64,000 bases of DNA from contig NZ_FMZJ01000001.1 of NCBI RefSeq assembly GCF_900101455.1, forward strand, positions 248,001 to 312,000, in the 5' to 3' direction. A program made the translations under genes and the position numbers. Below, piece after piece: positions 9,192 to 18,106 of this stretch (within the stretch, counting starts at the first letter, position 1; each line of letters starts with the position of its first letter). This stretch comes from Sphingomonas sp. YR710 (GTDB lineage: Bacteria > Pseudomonadota > Alphaproteobacteria > Sphingomonadales > Sphingomonadaceae). Below the pieces are notes generated by a model that saw only the letters and a list, made by a program, of their open reading frames with translations, was not told the DNA's origin and did not search any database.

Positions 9192-10102
9192 GCCGGCTGC
9201 ACCGTGAAGATCTCGGGCGGCCGCCACGTCAGCCCCAGCCCCATGCGAAACGCGATCACCAGCACCATGAAGGCCAGGATCAACCGCAGATATTCGGGCT
9301 TCAGCAGCTGGGTCATCCGCGCGCCGATCTGCGCGCCGGTGACGCTACCGATCAGCAGCAGGCCGGCGAGCACGATATCCACGGCATGGGTGGTCATCGC
9401 ATGTACCATCGTCGTCGCGGCGGTGACGAACAGGATCTGGAACAAGGAGGTGCCGACCACGACGCGCGTCGACATGCCGAGCAGATAGATCATCGCCGGC
9501 ACCAGGATGAAGCCACCGCCGACCCCCATCAGCACGGTCATCACGCCGGTCGCGAAGCCGAGCAGCAACGGCGCGAGCGGCGAGATATAGAGGCCCGATT
9601 TGTAGAAACGCCACCGGAACGGCAGCACCGCGATCAGCGGATGGTGCCGCTTGGCCTGCGCCCGCGGCCGCTCGCCGCGGCGTTGCGCCATGATGCTGCC
9701 GATCGATTCGCGCGCCATGATCACACCGATCCCGCCGAGCAGCACGACATACATCAGGCTGACGACCGTATCGATCTGCCCCATCGCCTGCAGCACCCGA
9801 AAGGCAAAGCCGCCCGCCAGCGCCCCCAGCGCCCCACCGACGACGAGCACCGCCCCCATATGATAGTCGACCCCGTCACGCCGACCATGCGCCATCACCC
9901 CGGATACGCTGGCCCCGGTGATCTGTGTGGCCGAGGACGCGACCGCGACGGCGGGCGGTATGCCGTAGAAAATGAGGAGCGGCGTCGTCAGGAACCCCCC
10001 GCCGACCCCGAACATCCCCGACAGCAGCCCCACAATCCCGCCGAGGCCGATCATCATGAAGACGTTCACCGACAGGCCGGCGATGGGGAGGTAGAGATCC
10101 AT
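9188..10102 (-). CDS. TauE/SafE-family sulfite/organosulfur permease
   Basis: A 304-residue inner-membrane protein of the TauE/SafE (DUF81) family, which exports sulfite, sulfoacetate or similar anions. Two related halves are visible, each with the glycine-rich helix signature: LSGMFGVGGGFLTTPLLIF near residue 30 and LMGVGGGFILVPAMIYLL near residue 195. About eight hydrophobic segments are present, with a basic cytoplasmic loop (AQRRGERPRAQAKRHH) between the halves. It is first in a two-gene operon with the TIGR02186-like gene. Confidence 0.9.
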   Translation of the reverse strand: MDLYLPIAGLSVNVFMMIGLGGIVGLLSGMFGVGGGFLTTPLLIFYGIPPAVAVASSATQITGASVSGVMAHGRRDGVDYHMGAVLVVGGALGALAGGFAFRVLQAMGQIDTVVSLMYVVLLGGIGVIMARESIGSIMAQRRGERPRAQAKRHHPLIAVLPFRWRFYKSGLYISPLAPLLLGFATGVMTVLMGVGGGFILVPAMIYLLGMSTRVVVGTSLFQILFVTAATTMVHAMTTHAVDIVLAGLLLIGSVTGAQIGARMTQLLKPEYLRLILAFMVLVIAFRMGLGLTWRPPEIFTVQPA

Positions 10103-10176
10103 GGCGGATCAGGGGTAGCGCAGATGGGCGGCGGGGGGGAACTGGTTTCGGAGCTTCGCCAAGGCCAGATTGAACA

Positions 10177-10204
10177 GATGCCTGCGGTAAACACCGCAGG
10201 CATC
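10177..10204 (-). terminator. Hairpin terminator after the capsule export genes
   Basis: A perfect 12-bp stem (GATGCCTGCGGT / ACCGCAGGCATC) with loop AAAC. It lies just downstream of the KpsE-like stop at 10212 on the minus strand. There is no strong T-run, so termination is inferred from position and stem strength. Confidence 0.6.
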
Positions 10205-10211
10205 CTCAAGC

Positions 10212-11390
10212 TTATAGCGAATGTTCTTTGACGCCGGCCATGACCAGCCAGCCGATCGCATAAGTGATCAGCAGGGAGAAAAACACGGTGAGAACGATCC
10301 GCCCGCGTTCCGGGAATTGCGATTTCACGGGCAAATTGGGTTCGACCACGCGGACGATATATAATTGCTGCTTGGATGCCTGGTCGCGCGCCTTTTCCAG
10401 GTTTGCGGCCGCGGCCTCATAACGCTTCGCCGCGAACTCTTGCCGAACTTTAAGGTCTTCATAATTACCGAGATTTGCAGCAATCGCGTCGCCGCCCACC
10501 ACCAGCTTGCCGGACTGGCCCGCAACCTGCGCACTCAACGCCCGCACGCGCGCCGCGGTGGCGACATATTGGGGGCTGGAAGGCGAGATGATCCCCTGCA
10601 TGCTCGCAAGCTGCGCGCGCGCCTGGGTCAGGGCGATCGAGAGCGTGCTGACGAGTCCGATCTGCGCCCTGCCTGAGCCTTCCGGATCGATGTCGCCCCG
10701 CTGCTGGCGGAAGCTCGTCATACGGACCTGAAAGGCGGCAAGCGCGGTTTCGGCATCAGCCAATTGACGCCCAGCGGAGGAAAGCGTGTCGGTCAGGCTG
10801 CGTTGGTTCAGTAGGTTGACCCGCTGCTCACCCATCAGCATCAGCTGCTTAATGATCGCGTAAGAATCTGCGGGACGAAAGGTTCGCACCTGCAATTTGG
10901 TGATCCCGCTGTCGCTGTCGAAATGGACTGACACCTGTTTGCGATAATATTTCAGTAACGCTTCGGGTGTGGGATTCGCACTCTGCAGCCGTGTCGCGAT
11001 ATCCGCCTCGGGGCGGCGGAAGCGATCGATGATGTTCACGCGGCGATTGAGATTCAGCACCGCATCCTGGGAATCGAGATAGTCGTTGACGCTTAACGCA
11101 TCACTCCGGGTTTGCGAAATGCCTGGGGTCATTCCCAGAAACTGCCCGAATCCACTTGAGAGGCCCGGCGAGGAATCCGCCGTTCGCACCACGAAATGGG
11201 CCTCGGATTGATACTGATCGGCGGCGACAAGGTAATAATATGCCGCCGTAACAAGTGTCGGCACGATGACGATTAGCAAAAAGGCCCGGTTGCGCTTTGC
11301 CCATGCGCGCAGCGATATGGCAAAAGACGCCATAGCACCGGGCTTTTCGTGCGGTTCGTAAACGGGCTGAGGCCTAATGATTCCGTGCAT
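10212..11390 (-). CDS. kpsE: Capsule polysaccharide export inner-membrane protein (KpsE/CtrB-like)
   Basis: A 392-residue polysaccharide co-polymerase of the KpsE/BexC/CtrB/WcbD group that links the inner-membrane ABC exporter to the outer-membrane channel. There is a membrane helix near residue 45 (FLLIVIVPTLVTAAYYYLV), then the periplasmic YQSEAHFVVRT segment, a long coiled-coil region (about 150-320) and a C-terminal helix (IVLTVFFSLLITYAIGWLVM). The ATG at 11390 begins the family-like N-terminus; longer starts lack support. It lies 44 bases after the KpsM-like permease, in the same operon, with a hairpin downstream. Confidence 0.88.
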   Translation of the reverse strand: MHGIIRPQPVYEPHEKPGAMASFAISLRAWAKRNRAFLLIVIVPTLVTAAYYYLVAADQYQSEAHFVVRTADSSPGLSSGFGQFLGMTPGISQTRSDALSVNDYLDSQDAVLNLNRRVNIIDRFRRPEADIATRLQSANPTPEALLKYYRKQVSVHFDSDSGITKLQVRTFRPADSYAIIKQLMLMGEQRVNLLNQRSLTDTLSSAGRQLADAETALAAFQVRMTSFRQQRGDIDPEGSGRAQIGLVSTLSIALTQARAQLASMQGIISPSSPQYVATAARVRALSAQVAGQSGKLVVGGDAIAANLGNYEDLKVRQEFAAKRYEAAAANLEKARDQASKQQLYIVRVVEPNLPVKSQFPERGRIVLTVFFSLLITYAIGWLVMAGVKEHSL

Positions 11391-11434
11391 TGTCGTTCCA
11401 GAACATGAATTGATCCCGTCGCCGGGGCGAGCCT

Positions 11435-12229
11435 TCACGAAAGATGGACACGCTCCCGGGCCTTCTTGATCGCGATCAGGCCGATATATGTCACAATAGC
11501 GCAACAGGCCGTTATATACGAGCCGTCCAGATATGTATCCGGTGCGCTTTCGAACATGCCATATCTAACATATTCGAATATGAGCGCCATCGGATTCCAT
11601 TCCATGAACGTTTTGAATGGTCCGGAGAGCCAATCCATCATCAGGAACGCGCCCGAAATCGGCATAGTAAAATAGGTGATCGGATGGATCAGCCGCCCTA
11701 ATGTGGGGCGCTCGTAGACGGAGGCGGTTACGATCATACCCAGCCCGAAGGCGAGCCAAACGAGCCAGGCGATACCGGCAAAAAGATAGAGCGGCCGCGC
11801 GGGCAAATTGGCATATCCGAGAATGATCGATGCCGAGAGCAGGATCACCAGCGCGCTGAAGCAGCCGGCTGTTTCGATGATCGTGCGGGCGATGGACATC
11901 GTCAGGACCGAAATCATCCGGTGGTACAAAAGCACCGCATTTCCTTCGAGGATCGCGTCGGCTCGCGAAAAGATCCCGCGAAAGATAATGAAAACCGTAT
12001 ATCCCAGGATACCGAATGGCACCGGGTTTATGTCGCTTCCGGTGTGGGCGCCTTGAAAAGAGTGAAGGATGCCGATCACCGTTGCAAACGTAAGCGGTTC
12101 GCCGATCATCCACAAATAGCCGATATTGTTGCGGCCGAAGCGGGTGTGAAGCTCCCGTATTACCAGAGCCCCAATCACATGGATTTGACCCGTCAGGTCG
12201 TTATAGAAGCTCGACGGCGGGCGACTCAT
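11435..12229 (-). CDS. kpsM: ABC-2 type polysaccharide export permease (KpsM/CtrC-like)
   Basis: A 264-residue inner-membrane permease with six hydrophobic segments and the ABC-2 N-terminal signature (VIRELHTRFGRNNIGYLWMIGEP). It matches KpsM/BexB/CtrC, which exports group 2-type capsular polysaccharide with the ATPase KpsT and the co-polymerase KpsE. The KpsE-like gene follows directly, but no ATPase gene is in the window, so kpsT must lie elsewhere. GC content drops here compared with region 1. The upstream divergent interval faces the large glycosyltransferase gene. Confidence 0.9.
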   Translation of the reverse strand: MSRPPSSFYNDLTGQIHVIGALVIRELHTRFGRNNIGYLWMIGEPLTFATVIGILHSFQGAHTGSDINPVPFGILGYTVFIIFRGIFSRADAILEGNAVLLYHRMISVLTMSIARTIIETAGCFSALVILLSASIILGYANLPARPLYLFAGIAWLVWLAFGLGMIVTASVYERPTLGRLIHPITYFTMPISGAFLMMDWLSGPFKTFMEWNPMALIFEYVRYGMFESAPDTYLDGSYITACCAIVTYIGLIAIKKARERVHLS

Positions 12230-12612
12230 GCAGTTCCAAAGCCTTTAAAATGAAGATACTGCCGATGGGAAATGGCTGGATCTTCATTGCGTTGTAATCC
12301 AAAGCGAGCCACCATACCCTGCGGAACCCCGGACTTGCAACCCTCGCAACCGCTATTCTCTCCATCTCGTTAGCTGGGCGGTGTGTGTGCGTCGCAGCAT
12401 GCTATCGGTCGGACCGGCATGGTGCGTTCGCTCGGCTCACCGTTCGCTGGCGTGTTCATTTGACTAGGGATGTCAATTTTGCGATGGCTTCCGCCGGCTT
12501 CGGACCTGTAAAGACGTTCGATTTTGAACTTTGGCGAGGAACGAAGGGTGCCGGTTTTGAACTGCCAGACGAGCTGGCGACGGTAAACTCTCCTGTCTGA
12601 TAACCGGATAAT
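12230..12612. promoter_or_regulatory. Divergent intergenic region between kpsM-like and glycosyltransferase genes
   Basis: This 383-base stretch must hold promoters for both divergent transcripts. No convincing gene was found; a 71-codon open frame at 12385-12600 lacks a good start and recognisable content. Two similar 20-mers (12519-12538 and 12552-12571, both with TTTTGAACT) lie 33 bases apart; they might be operator half-sites or the worn end of an insertion sequence. Confidence 0.4.
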
Positions 12613-15549
12613 GTGGACGATATGGTAGAAATGCTTCCTGCTGAACGGCTTTCAGATCTGTTTGATCAAGACGACGACGATTTTCTTGAATGCTGCTACG
12701 TCTCAATCTTAGGGCGGCCATCAGATCCACCGGGTTTTCGGCACTTTCAGGATCTTCTTCAATCCGGCGCTGCGAAAACTGAAATCGTATTCGGGATAGC
12801 GGCATCACCAGAAGCCCGGAAGTATGGTTGGCGGCTGCCGGAACTGTCCCAGTGGATGTTCGATCAGGGTTTAGCTGGATCCGCTCATATGATCGAGTTG
12901 GTGCGGGCATCGGGCATCCCCTCAATACCGCCATTCGAACCGGTTGTGGCCCCGGGGATTGCCAGGATGTGGATTGATCTTACGGGCGCGTTTGAAGCCC
13001 GCGGAGCATTCTCGGAATCCGTCAGGGTGGAGTTGGAACTCGCCCGATCGCTGAGGGTCGCCAATCCTTGGCTTCGTTTCTCAATTTACATCGATACGGG
13101 GTTTGCTGAAATCCCGGAAAACCAACTCCAATGGCTATTCGGCGCGGCGGACCTTCGTGAGGCATACCAAGTATTTTTCGGCAGGGTCGAAGGTCGTGAG
13201 TCCCCGCTTCGATCGATTGAATTGACGGTTCCGGATTCGGACATGTTTTTTCATCCTTACGGGTCGAGCGATCTGATATTATCGGCCGGATTGCAGGGAG
13301 ATCGAAAGAAAGAAGGCTTCTCCAAGCTGAAAAGTATCAGCCCCCAGATTTATGTAAGCTTCCTCGTTTACGATATCATGCCCCTTGTTGCCGACACGGC
13401 TCTGTATTTTAGCGAGGAGAGCCGGGATGTCGTTCATCGTTACTTGGATTGGGCGACGGAGCATTGCGACTTCCTGCTTTACGGCAGCGAGGCGGCGCAG
13501 AAAGATGTTGAAACCCAGCTCGAGTCCGAAGAAACGCCGGCCATTTCCGGGAAGCCCATTCGGCTGGGGATCGATCCCGTGGAAGGGATCGTTCAAGACG
13601 GGGACGCCGAACGACTGATTACTCTCGGGATAACCCGGTCCTTCATGTTGGCGGATGTGTCCGCTGACGCGAGCAGCGATTATGGTCTCCTTTATCGCGT
13701 GATGCTGATGTGTCTTGCCCGGAACCCTGATCAAACACCCCAGTTAGTCATATCGGGGGATATCGGACTTGAGAGTGACCTTGCTAGCATGGTGCTGCGA
13801 GACCCGCGGGTAGCGGGGCACATTCTGATCGTAGATCCGTCTGACGATGATACAGCCGTTCTGTACAGAAACTGCCGCTTCACGATTTTCGCGGGGGCAT
13901 ATCCTGGATGGGCCCCCTCGGTGAGCAAGAGTTTCGCTTTCGGCAAATTCGCCCTCGCCGCAGACACACCAAATTTGCGTGAAACGGGCTACGATCTGAT
14001 CGATTTCGTTGAGCTTGACGATGTTCGGTCATGGACGGAAAAGATATTGTCATATGCGGGCGATGACCGGTTGCTCGATGATGTGCAGGCGAAAATTGCG
14101 GTGCAATGGTCAAGGCCATCATGGACAGATGCTGGGCACGCCGTTTACGAAGCCCTCACCGCCCTTGCCAACCAATGTTTGCCCTCGGCTCAGCTCGTTG
14201 ATCTTATTGGCTCGAATGTGCCTTGGAAAAAGCCGGTCATCTGGATGGACCTTTCACTTACCTTCCTCAATTGGGGTGGGGGAATGCAAGGTATCGTAAG
14301 GGTGGAATTGACTTATGCCCATTACTTGAAGAAAATCGCACCCGACAGCCGATTTTTTGCTTATCATAATGGCCGTTTCTTCGAAATACCCACTGATTAC
14401 CTGACATGGTTGTGGGACGCCGAAGAGTTATCGGCTGCCTACGATTTTTTCCATGATTTCTGGAATAAGGCTGAGTCCGAAGGGACCGGCAGCCGATTCC
14501 AGATTGCATCCCAGGATTCGATCGATGGCGCTGTGCGCCATTTGACCAAAATTCCTGAAAACACGATCGTTCTCTTTTGCGGTATCGGATTCGTAACACC
14601 GGGTCAGATGCACAGTGAAAAAGCGATCACGGACATGGTTTCTCCAGCGCGTCGTGTAATGACGTCACAGCTTCTATATGACTTCACACCATTTCTGCTG
14701 CCGCACACACATGTGCAATCGACGGTCGATGGATATGAGTTGTTCGTGAAGCATATATCCAATGAGTTCGAGCATATTCTCTATGGTGGGAAGACGGCGC
14801 AAAGGGACGGCATTAAGATACAGAAGGATCGGGGATGGCGCTCACCTCCGAGCGATTATCTGGAGTTTGGATCCGAACTCGATTTGGCCGATCAGGGGGC
14901 TCCGCCAACGCTGAGACAGCGCCGTAAGGTGTTGGCTGATCTCGGCATCACGGAGCGTTTTGTGATAACCGTTGGGACAATTCAGCCTCGCAAGAATCAT
15001 GAAGTCCTTTACAAAGCTTATCTTCGAATGCTTGAGGACGAGATGCTCGAAGAGCCATTGCAGCTGATATTTGTCGGCAAAAATGGCTGGCTGAGCGATG
15101 ACCTGCTGGCGGCAATCGCCAATGACGAGCGTGTTCAGGACAAGTTGCTGGTGCTCAGCCCTACCGACGAGCAACTCCGCATTCTGTATCATGCGTGTGA
15201 ATTCACCTTGCTGCCAAGCTTCTATGAAGGATGGAGCCTGACGCTCCCGGAAAGCCTGGGTTACGGGAAATTCTGCCTCACGGCTGATGTCGATCCACTC
15301 CGCGAAACAGGCCAGGATCTGGTTGAATATATAGACCCTCTGGATACCTTCAGGTGGGCCGAGCGAATGGCGTATTACGCGAGGAATCCCAAGGAAGTGC
15401 TCAACCGTGAACGGGTAATTGCCGAGCAGTGGGATGCGCGAACCTGGCTTTCATCGACGGAGATGATGCTCGATAAGCTGTACGATGCTCACCGGATCAT
15501 GGTCGAAAAGCAGAACGGCGAGCCACACGCGGTCGGAGCGGACAAGTGA
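12613..15549 (+). CDS. Large glycosyltransferase: DUF4214-like N-terminus plus two tandem GT-B domains
   Basis: A 978-residue protein. Residues ~20-80 resemble DUF4214 (CYVSILGRPSDPPGFRHF ... GIAASPEARK). Two homologous halves follow. Half 1 (~115-520) starts MWIDLTGAFEARG and half 2 (~543-965) starts IWMDLSLTFLNWGGG. Half 2 has the GT4 signatures VGTIQPRKNHEVLYKA and YEGWSLTLPE (E872, E880 of the EX7E motif). In half 1 the matching segment is YPGWAPSVSK, so both glutamates are replaced and this copy is probably inactive. The start is GTG 12613 or ATG 12622. The stop overlaps the next gene (GTGA). It probably builds the exported polysaccharide from nucleotide sugars at the cytoplasmic face. 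Confidence 0.88.
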   Translation: MDDMVEMLPAERLSDLFDQDDDDFLECCYVSILGRPSDPPGFRHFQDLLQSGAAKTEIVFGIAASPEARKYGWRLPELSQWMFDQGLAGSAHMIELVRASGIPSIPPFEPVVAPGIARMWIDLTGAFEARGAFSESVRVELELARSLRVANPWLRFSIYIDTGFAEIPENQLQWLFGAADLREAYQVFFGRVEGRESPLRSIELTVPDSDMFFHPYGSSDLILSAGLQGDRKKEGFSKLKSISPQIYVSFLVYDIMPLVADTALYFSEESRDVVHRYLDWATEHCDFLLYGSEAAQKDVETQLESEETPAISGKPIRLGIDPVEGIVQDGDAERLITLGITRSFMLADVSADASSDYGLLYRVMLMCLARNPDQTPQLVISGDIGLESDLASMVLRDPRVAGHILIVDPSDDDTAVLYRNCRFTIFAGAYPGWAPSVSKSFAFGKFALAADTPNLRETGYDLIDFVELDDVRSWTEKILSYAGDDRLLDDVQAKIAVQWSRPSWTDAGHAVYEALTALANQCLPSAQLVDLIGSNVPWKKPVIWMDLSLTFLNWGGGMQGIVRVELTYAHYLKKIAPDSRFFAYHNGRFFEIPTDYLTWLWDAEELSAAYDFFHDFWNKAESEGTGSRFQIASQDSIDGAVRHLTKIPENTIVLFCGIGFVTPGQMHSEKAITDMVSPARRVMTSQLLYDFTPFLLPHTHVQSTVDGYELFVKHISNEFEHILYGGKTAQRDGIKIQKDRGWRSPPSDYLEFGSELDLADQGAPPTLRQRRKVLADLGITERFVITVGTIQPRKNHEVLYKAYLRMLEDEMLEEPLQLIFVGKNGWLSDDLLAAIANDERVQDKLLVLSPTDEQLRILYHACEFTLLPSFYEGWSLTLPESLGYGKFCLTADVDPLRETGQDLVEYIDPLDTFRWAERMAYYARNPKEVLNRERVIAEQWDARTWLSSTEMMLDKLYDAHRIMVEKQNGEPHAVGADK

Positions 15550-16436
15550 CGAAGGTTCTCGTAACGGGATCTTCGGGCTTTATCGGACAGCACCTGATGA
15601 GGGAGCTTGGGGCTAAAGGATATGATGCGGCAGGTGTATCCACACAGCAGTCAGCTGACTCGATCTATGAATGTGATATCGCGCAATTCGAGCAGATCGA
15701 TGCAGTCGTTGACAACTTTCGACCCGATGTCGTCATTCACACGGCTGGCATCGCCGCCGTCACTGCTGCGGATGTCCTGCGCTACTATTCAGTAAACGTT
15801 ATAGGTACCGAGAATTTGCTCGAGGCCCTTCGCCGGACAGGTGCGCAAACTAGGCTATTATTTCTTAGTACGGCCGGTGTTTACGGTAATCGCGACGCCG
15901 AGTTTTTGTCGGAGGCGTTGGCGCCACAGCCCGTCAGTCATTATGGTTTCAGCAAATTTTCCTGCGAAAGACTAGTCGAAAATTATATCGACGAGGTCGT
16001 TTATACGACGATTCGGCCTTTCAATATAATCGGACCGGGACAAAATCCGTCGTTTCTTGTGCCGAAGCTTGTATCGACCTTCGCCAGGGGAGAGCGAACG
16101 ATCAAGTTGGGTAATCTGGACGTGCTTCGCGACTTCATGGATGTTCGGGTATCCGCCGAGAAGATCGTCTCGCTTATCGAGCGCGAGAGCAGCTTTGGTG
16201 AGCAGGTCAATCTTTGCACGGGAGTAGCGACGTCACTATACTCGCTGATTAAGGATCTGGAAGATATCGCAGGCTATGAAATTGAGATCGAGCAGGCAGT
16301 CGGCCTCGTTCGCAGATCCGAAGTGTGGCGGTTGGTGGGGTGTCCGTTGAAACTCCGCGCGTTGCTCGACGATCGCTCGGAGCCGACGCCCGTGCGAGAC
16401 ATACTTCTCGAGATGATGACGCTATACCGCCATTAG
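15546..16436 (+). CDS. rmd: GDP-4-dehydro-6-deoxy-D-mannose reductase (RMD-like) SDR
   Basis: A 296-residue extended short-chain dehydrogenase. The NAD(P)-binding loop VTGSSGFIGQHL is at residue 5, with LSTAGVYG and a YGFSK (YxxxK) catalytic pair near residue 140. The segments RPFNIIGPGQNPSF, LGNLDVLRDFMDVR and VNLCTGVATSLYSLI follow the order seen in Pseudomonas Rmd, which makes GDP-D-rhamnose. This fits the gmd gene 12 kb away, which supplies the GDP-4-keto intermediate. The GTG start overlaps the previous stop. Other hexose epimerases or reductases cannot be excluded. Confidence 0.72.
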   Translation: MTKVLVTGSSGFIGQHLMRELGAKGYDAAGVSTQQSADSIYECDIAQFEQIDAVVDNFRPDVVIHTAGIAAVTAADVLRYYSVNVIGTENLLEALRRTGAQTRLLFLSTAGVYGNRDAEFLSEALAPQPVSHYGFSKFSCERLVENYIDEVVYTTIRPFNIIGPGQNPSFLVPKLVSTFARGERTIKLGNLDVLRDFMDVRVSAEKIVSLIERESSFGEQVNLCTGVATSLYSLIKDLEDIAGYEIEIEQAVGLVRRSEVWRLVGCPLKLRALLDDRSEPTPVRDILLEMMTLYRH

Positions 16437-16679
16437 GGTCACGGTTGATCATCGATGCCCCCGAAGGAAAGATTAGGGCGGCGAGAAATTATAAGAACAT
16501 GTATATCGGCGTTCATCCTTCAACCATTGCGTTTGCGATTGAGATTGCGAGGATGGACGGTTTGAGTTGCATCCGTGCAGGCTGCGCATTTGCGCATTGC
16601 GATAGCCAGATTGGACTATTCCTGTGGCAGATTTGCCGCCGTTCTGGTGGAGTCGCTGTAACGAAGAGGAGTTAAACGA

Positions 16680-17798
16680 TTGAGATTTGAACAAATTGAC
16701 GTACAGCATGTCTTGCATGATACGCGTACGGCTTATCTGCGGGGTATCGACGCGCGCGGCAAGACGATGGTTAGCGTTGGTGCCAGCGGTCTGTGGTACT
16801 TCGATTGGGTTCATACCAATTGTGGATGGCCGGCGCGCCACATCGGGGTTGAGTTATATCTTCCCAAACCCGACGATTTGCCACCAAATTCCGAATGGGT
16901 CGCCAATACCGCCGGCGATATGAGCGACGTGGAAAGCGATGTCGCAGATATCGTTTTTTCCGGGCAAAATATTGAGCACCTTTGGGAAGATGACGTCACG
17001 AATTTTCTGATGGAGGCAAGCCGAATATTAAAAAGCGGCGGGCTGCTTGTCGTTGACAGTCCAAACAGAATTATCACTGAAGCCCTGTGCATCATTCAAC
17101 CAGAGCATATGGTGGAATTCACTCCGAACGAGATTGCCGATATCTTATTCGCGGCGGGTTTCGATGTCGTAGTGAATCGGGGAATATATCTGACTCGCGA
17201 TCCCGTAAGCGGCGAATTTCTGTCCTATCAACCGGATCATCTGTGGGCTGGTCCTTGGTCGTTGGTGCAGCGTTGCGCGATTTCCGACAGGCACGCGAAT
17301 GAATCCTACCTTTGGTGGGTCGAGGCACGTAAAGCACGTCGTGACCCCGACGAGGCCAAAGTGCGCGAACTCATCCGTGTCTGTTGGGAAAAGGCTTGGC
17401 CGGAACGTATGAATCGCTTCAATAGCGAACTCAGTGAAATCAAATCCGATGGTGCGATATCATATTACTCATCGACCAAGGGGCATCAGGGTGCCGTAAT
17501 CTATGGGCCTTATGCTCCCATCGTTAAAGGCCAATATAAGGCAGTTATGAGCGTGTCTCGTTCAGATCTGGTCGGTCCGCACGACGTAGTCGGAATCATG
17601 GACGTGCTCTTGAATAATGCAATGATAAATCGGGTAGATATATTGGCTAGCGACACACCATTACATGAATATGTTGATGTTTCGATCGAGTTTCAGATAG
17701 AGGCCGAGACGGCGTTCGGTATGCAGTGCAGGATAATCGCAAATGGTTTATCCGGGCTTCGCGTCGAGAGGGCCCTTAGGTTAGAAAAAATTGGCTAG
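16680..17798 (+). CDS. Class I SAM methyltransferase domain protein
   Basis: A 372-residue protein. The TTG start at 16680 is supported by GAAGAGGAG about 9 bases upstream. The SAM-fold glycine loop reads MVSVGASGLWYFD (about residue 30), followed by HIGVELY, the VADIVFSGQNIEHLWED motif II region and LKSGGLLVVDSPN (motif III), like Methyltransf_11-type domains. A C-terminal ~130-residue beta-rich part (GAVIYGPYAPIVKGQYKAVM) resembles a carbohydrate-binding-like module. Likely a sugar or glycan-end methyltransferase. It is the last intact gene before the IS mosaic and has lower GC than the genome average. Confidence 0.75.
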   Translation: MRFEQIDVQHVLHDTRTAYLRGIDARGKTMVSVGASGLWYFDWVHTNCGWPARHIGVELYLPKPDDLPPNSEWVANTAGDMSDVESDVADIVFSGQNIEHLWEDDVTNFLMEASRILKSGGLLVVDSPNRIITEALCIIQPEHMVEFTPNEIADILFAAGFDVVVNRGIYLTRDPVSGEFLSYQPDHLWAGPWSLVQRCAISDRHANESYLWWVEARKARRDPDEAKVRELIRVCWEKAWPERMNRFNSELSEIKSDGAISYYSSTKGHQGAVIYGPYAPIVKGQYKAVMSVSRSDLVGPHDVVGIMDVLLNNAMINRVDILASDTPLHEYVDVSIEFQIEAETAFGMQCRIIANGLSGLRVERALRLEKIG

Positions 17799-17805
17799 AG
17801 CCCCC

Positions 17806-17855
17806 GGTGATCTTGACGTGGAAAGGCCCTGCTGTGGCGCCACGTCAAGATCACC
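17806..17855. repeat. Perfect 16-bp inverted repeat at the IS boundary
   Basis: Arms GGTGATCTTGACGTGG (17806-17821) and CCACGTCAAGATCACC (17840-17855) are exact reverse complements, separated by 18 bases. It begins 8 bases after the methyltransferase stop and abuts an IS630-like remnant. It could be paired IS ends or a terminator; there is no T-run. Confidence 0.7.
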
Positions 17856-17886
17856 GCTCGGCCTTGAAGGCTAGACTCACATTCGA

Positions 17887-17944
17887 TCAGATTTGCACGT
17901 ATCCGGAGTTCCGGAGGTAATTGGAACATTCGTCTGGCTTGAAC
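17887..17944 (-). pseudogene. IS630-type transposase C-terminal remnant
   Basis: Read on the minus strand, the last 18 codons give FKPDECSNYLRNSGYVQI then TGA, which resembles the ...ECANYFRNAGY end of IS630-family transposases. The rest of the gene is gone; the fragment is cut exactly at the left end of the IS21 element at 17945. The call depends on a short match. Confidence 0.5.
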
Positions 17945-18106
17945 TGTCAATCGGCGCGCAAACGGGACCCCCGATCGGCGTTGAATAGGGACCCCTTGAT
18001 GAGGATACGCGACTTTCCCAGCTTGTGACGCAGGGAGGGCGTAGCCCGACCGAAGGCGCAAGCTGGGAAAGTCGTTCGGCGTTTCTCTGGGGCTACCCCG
18101 GGGCGG

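Noticed and set aside
12385-12600. 71-codon plus-strand open frame in the divergent region
   Set aside because: No ribosome-binding site, no recognisable motif, and the region is expected to hold promoters.
16325-16675. 116-codon plus-strand open frame across the end of the RMD-like gene
   Set aside because: Overlaps a well-supported gene and lacks its own features.
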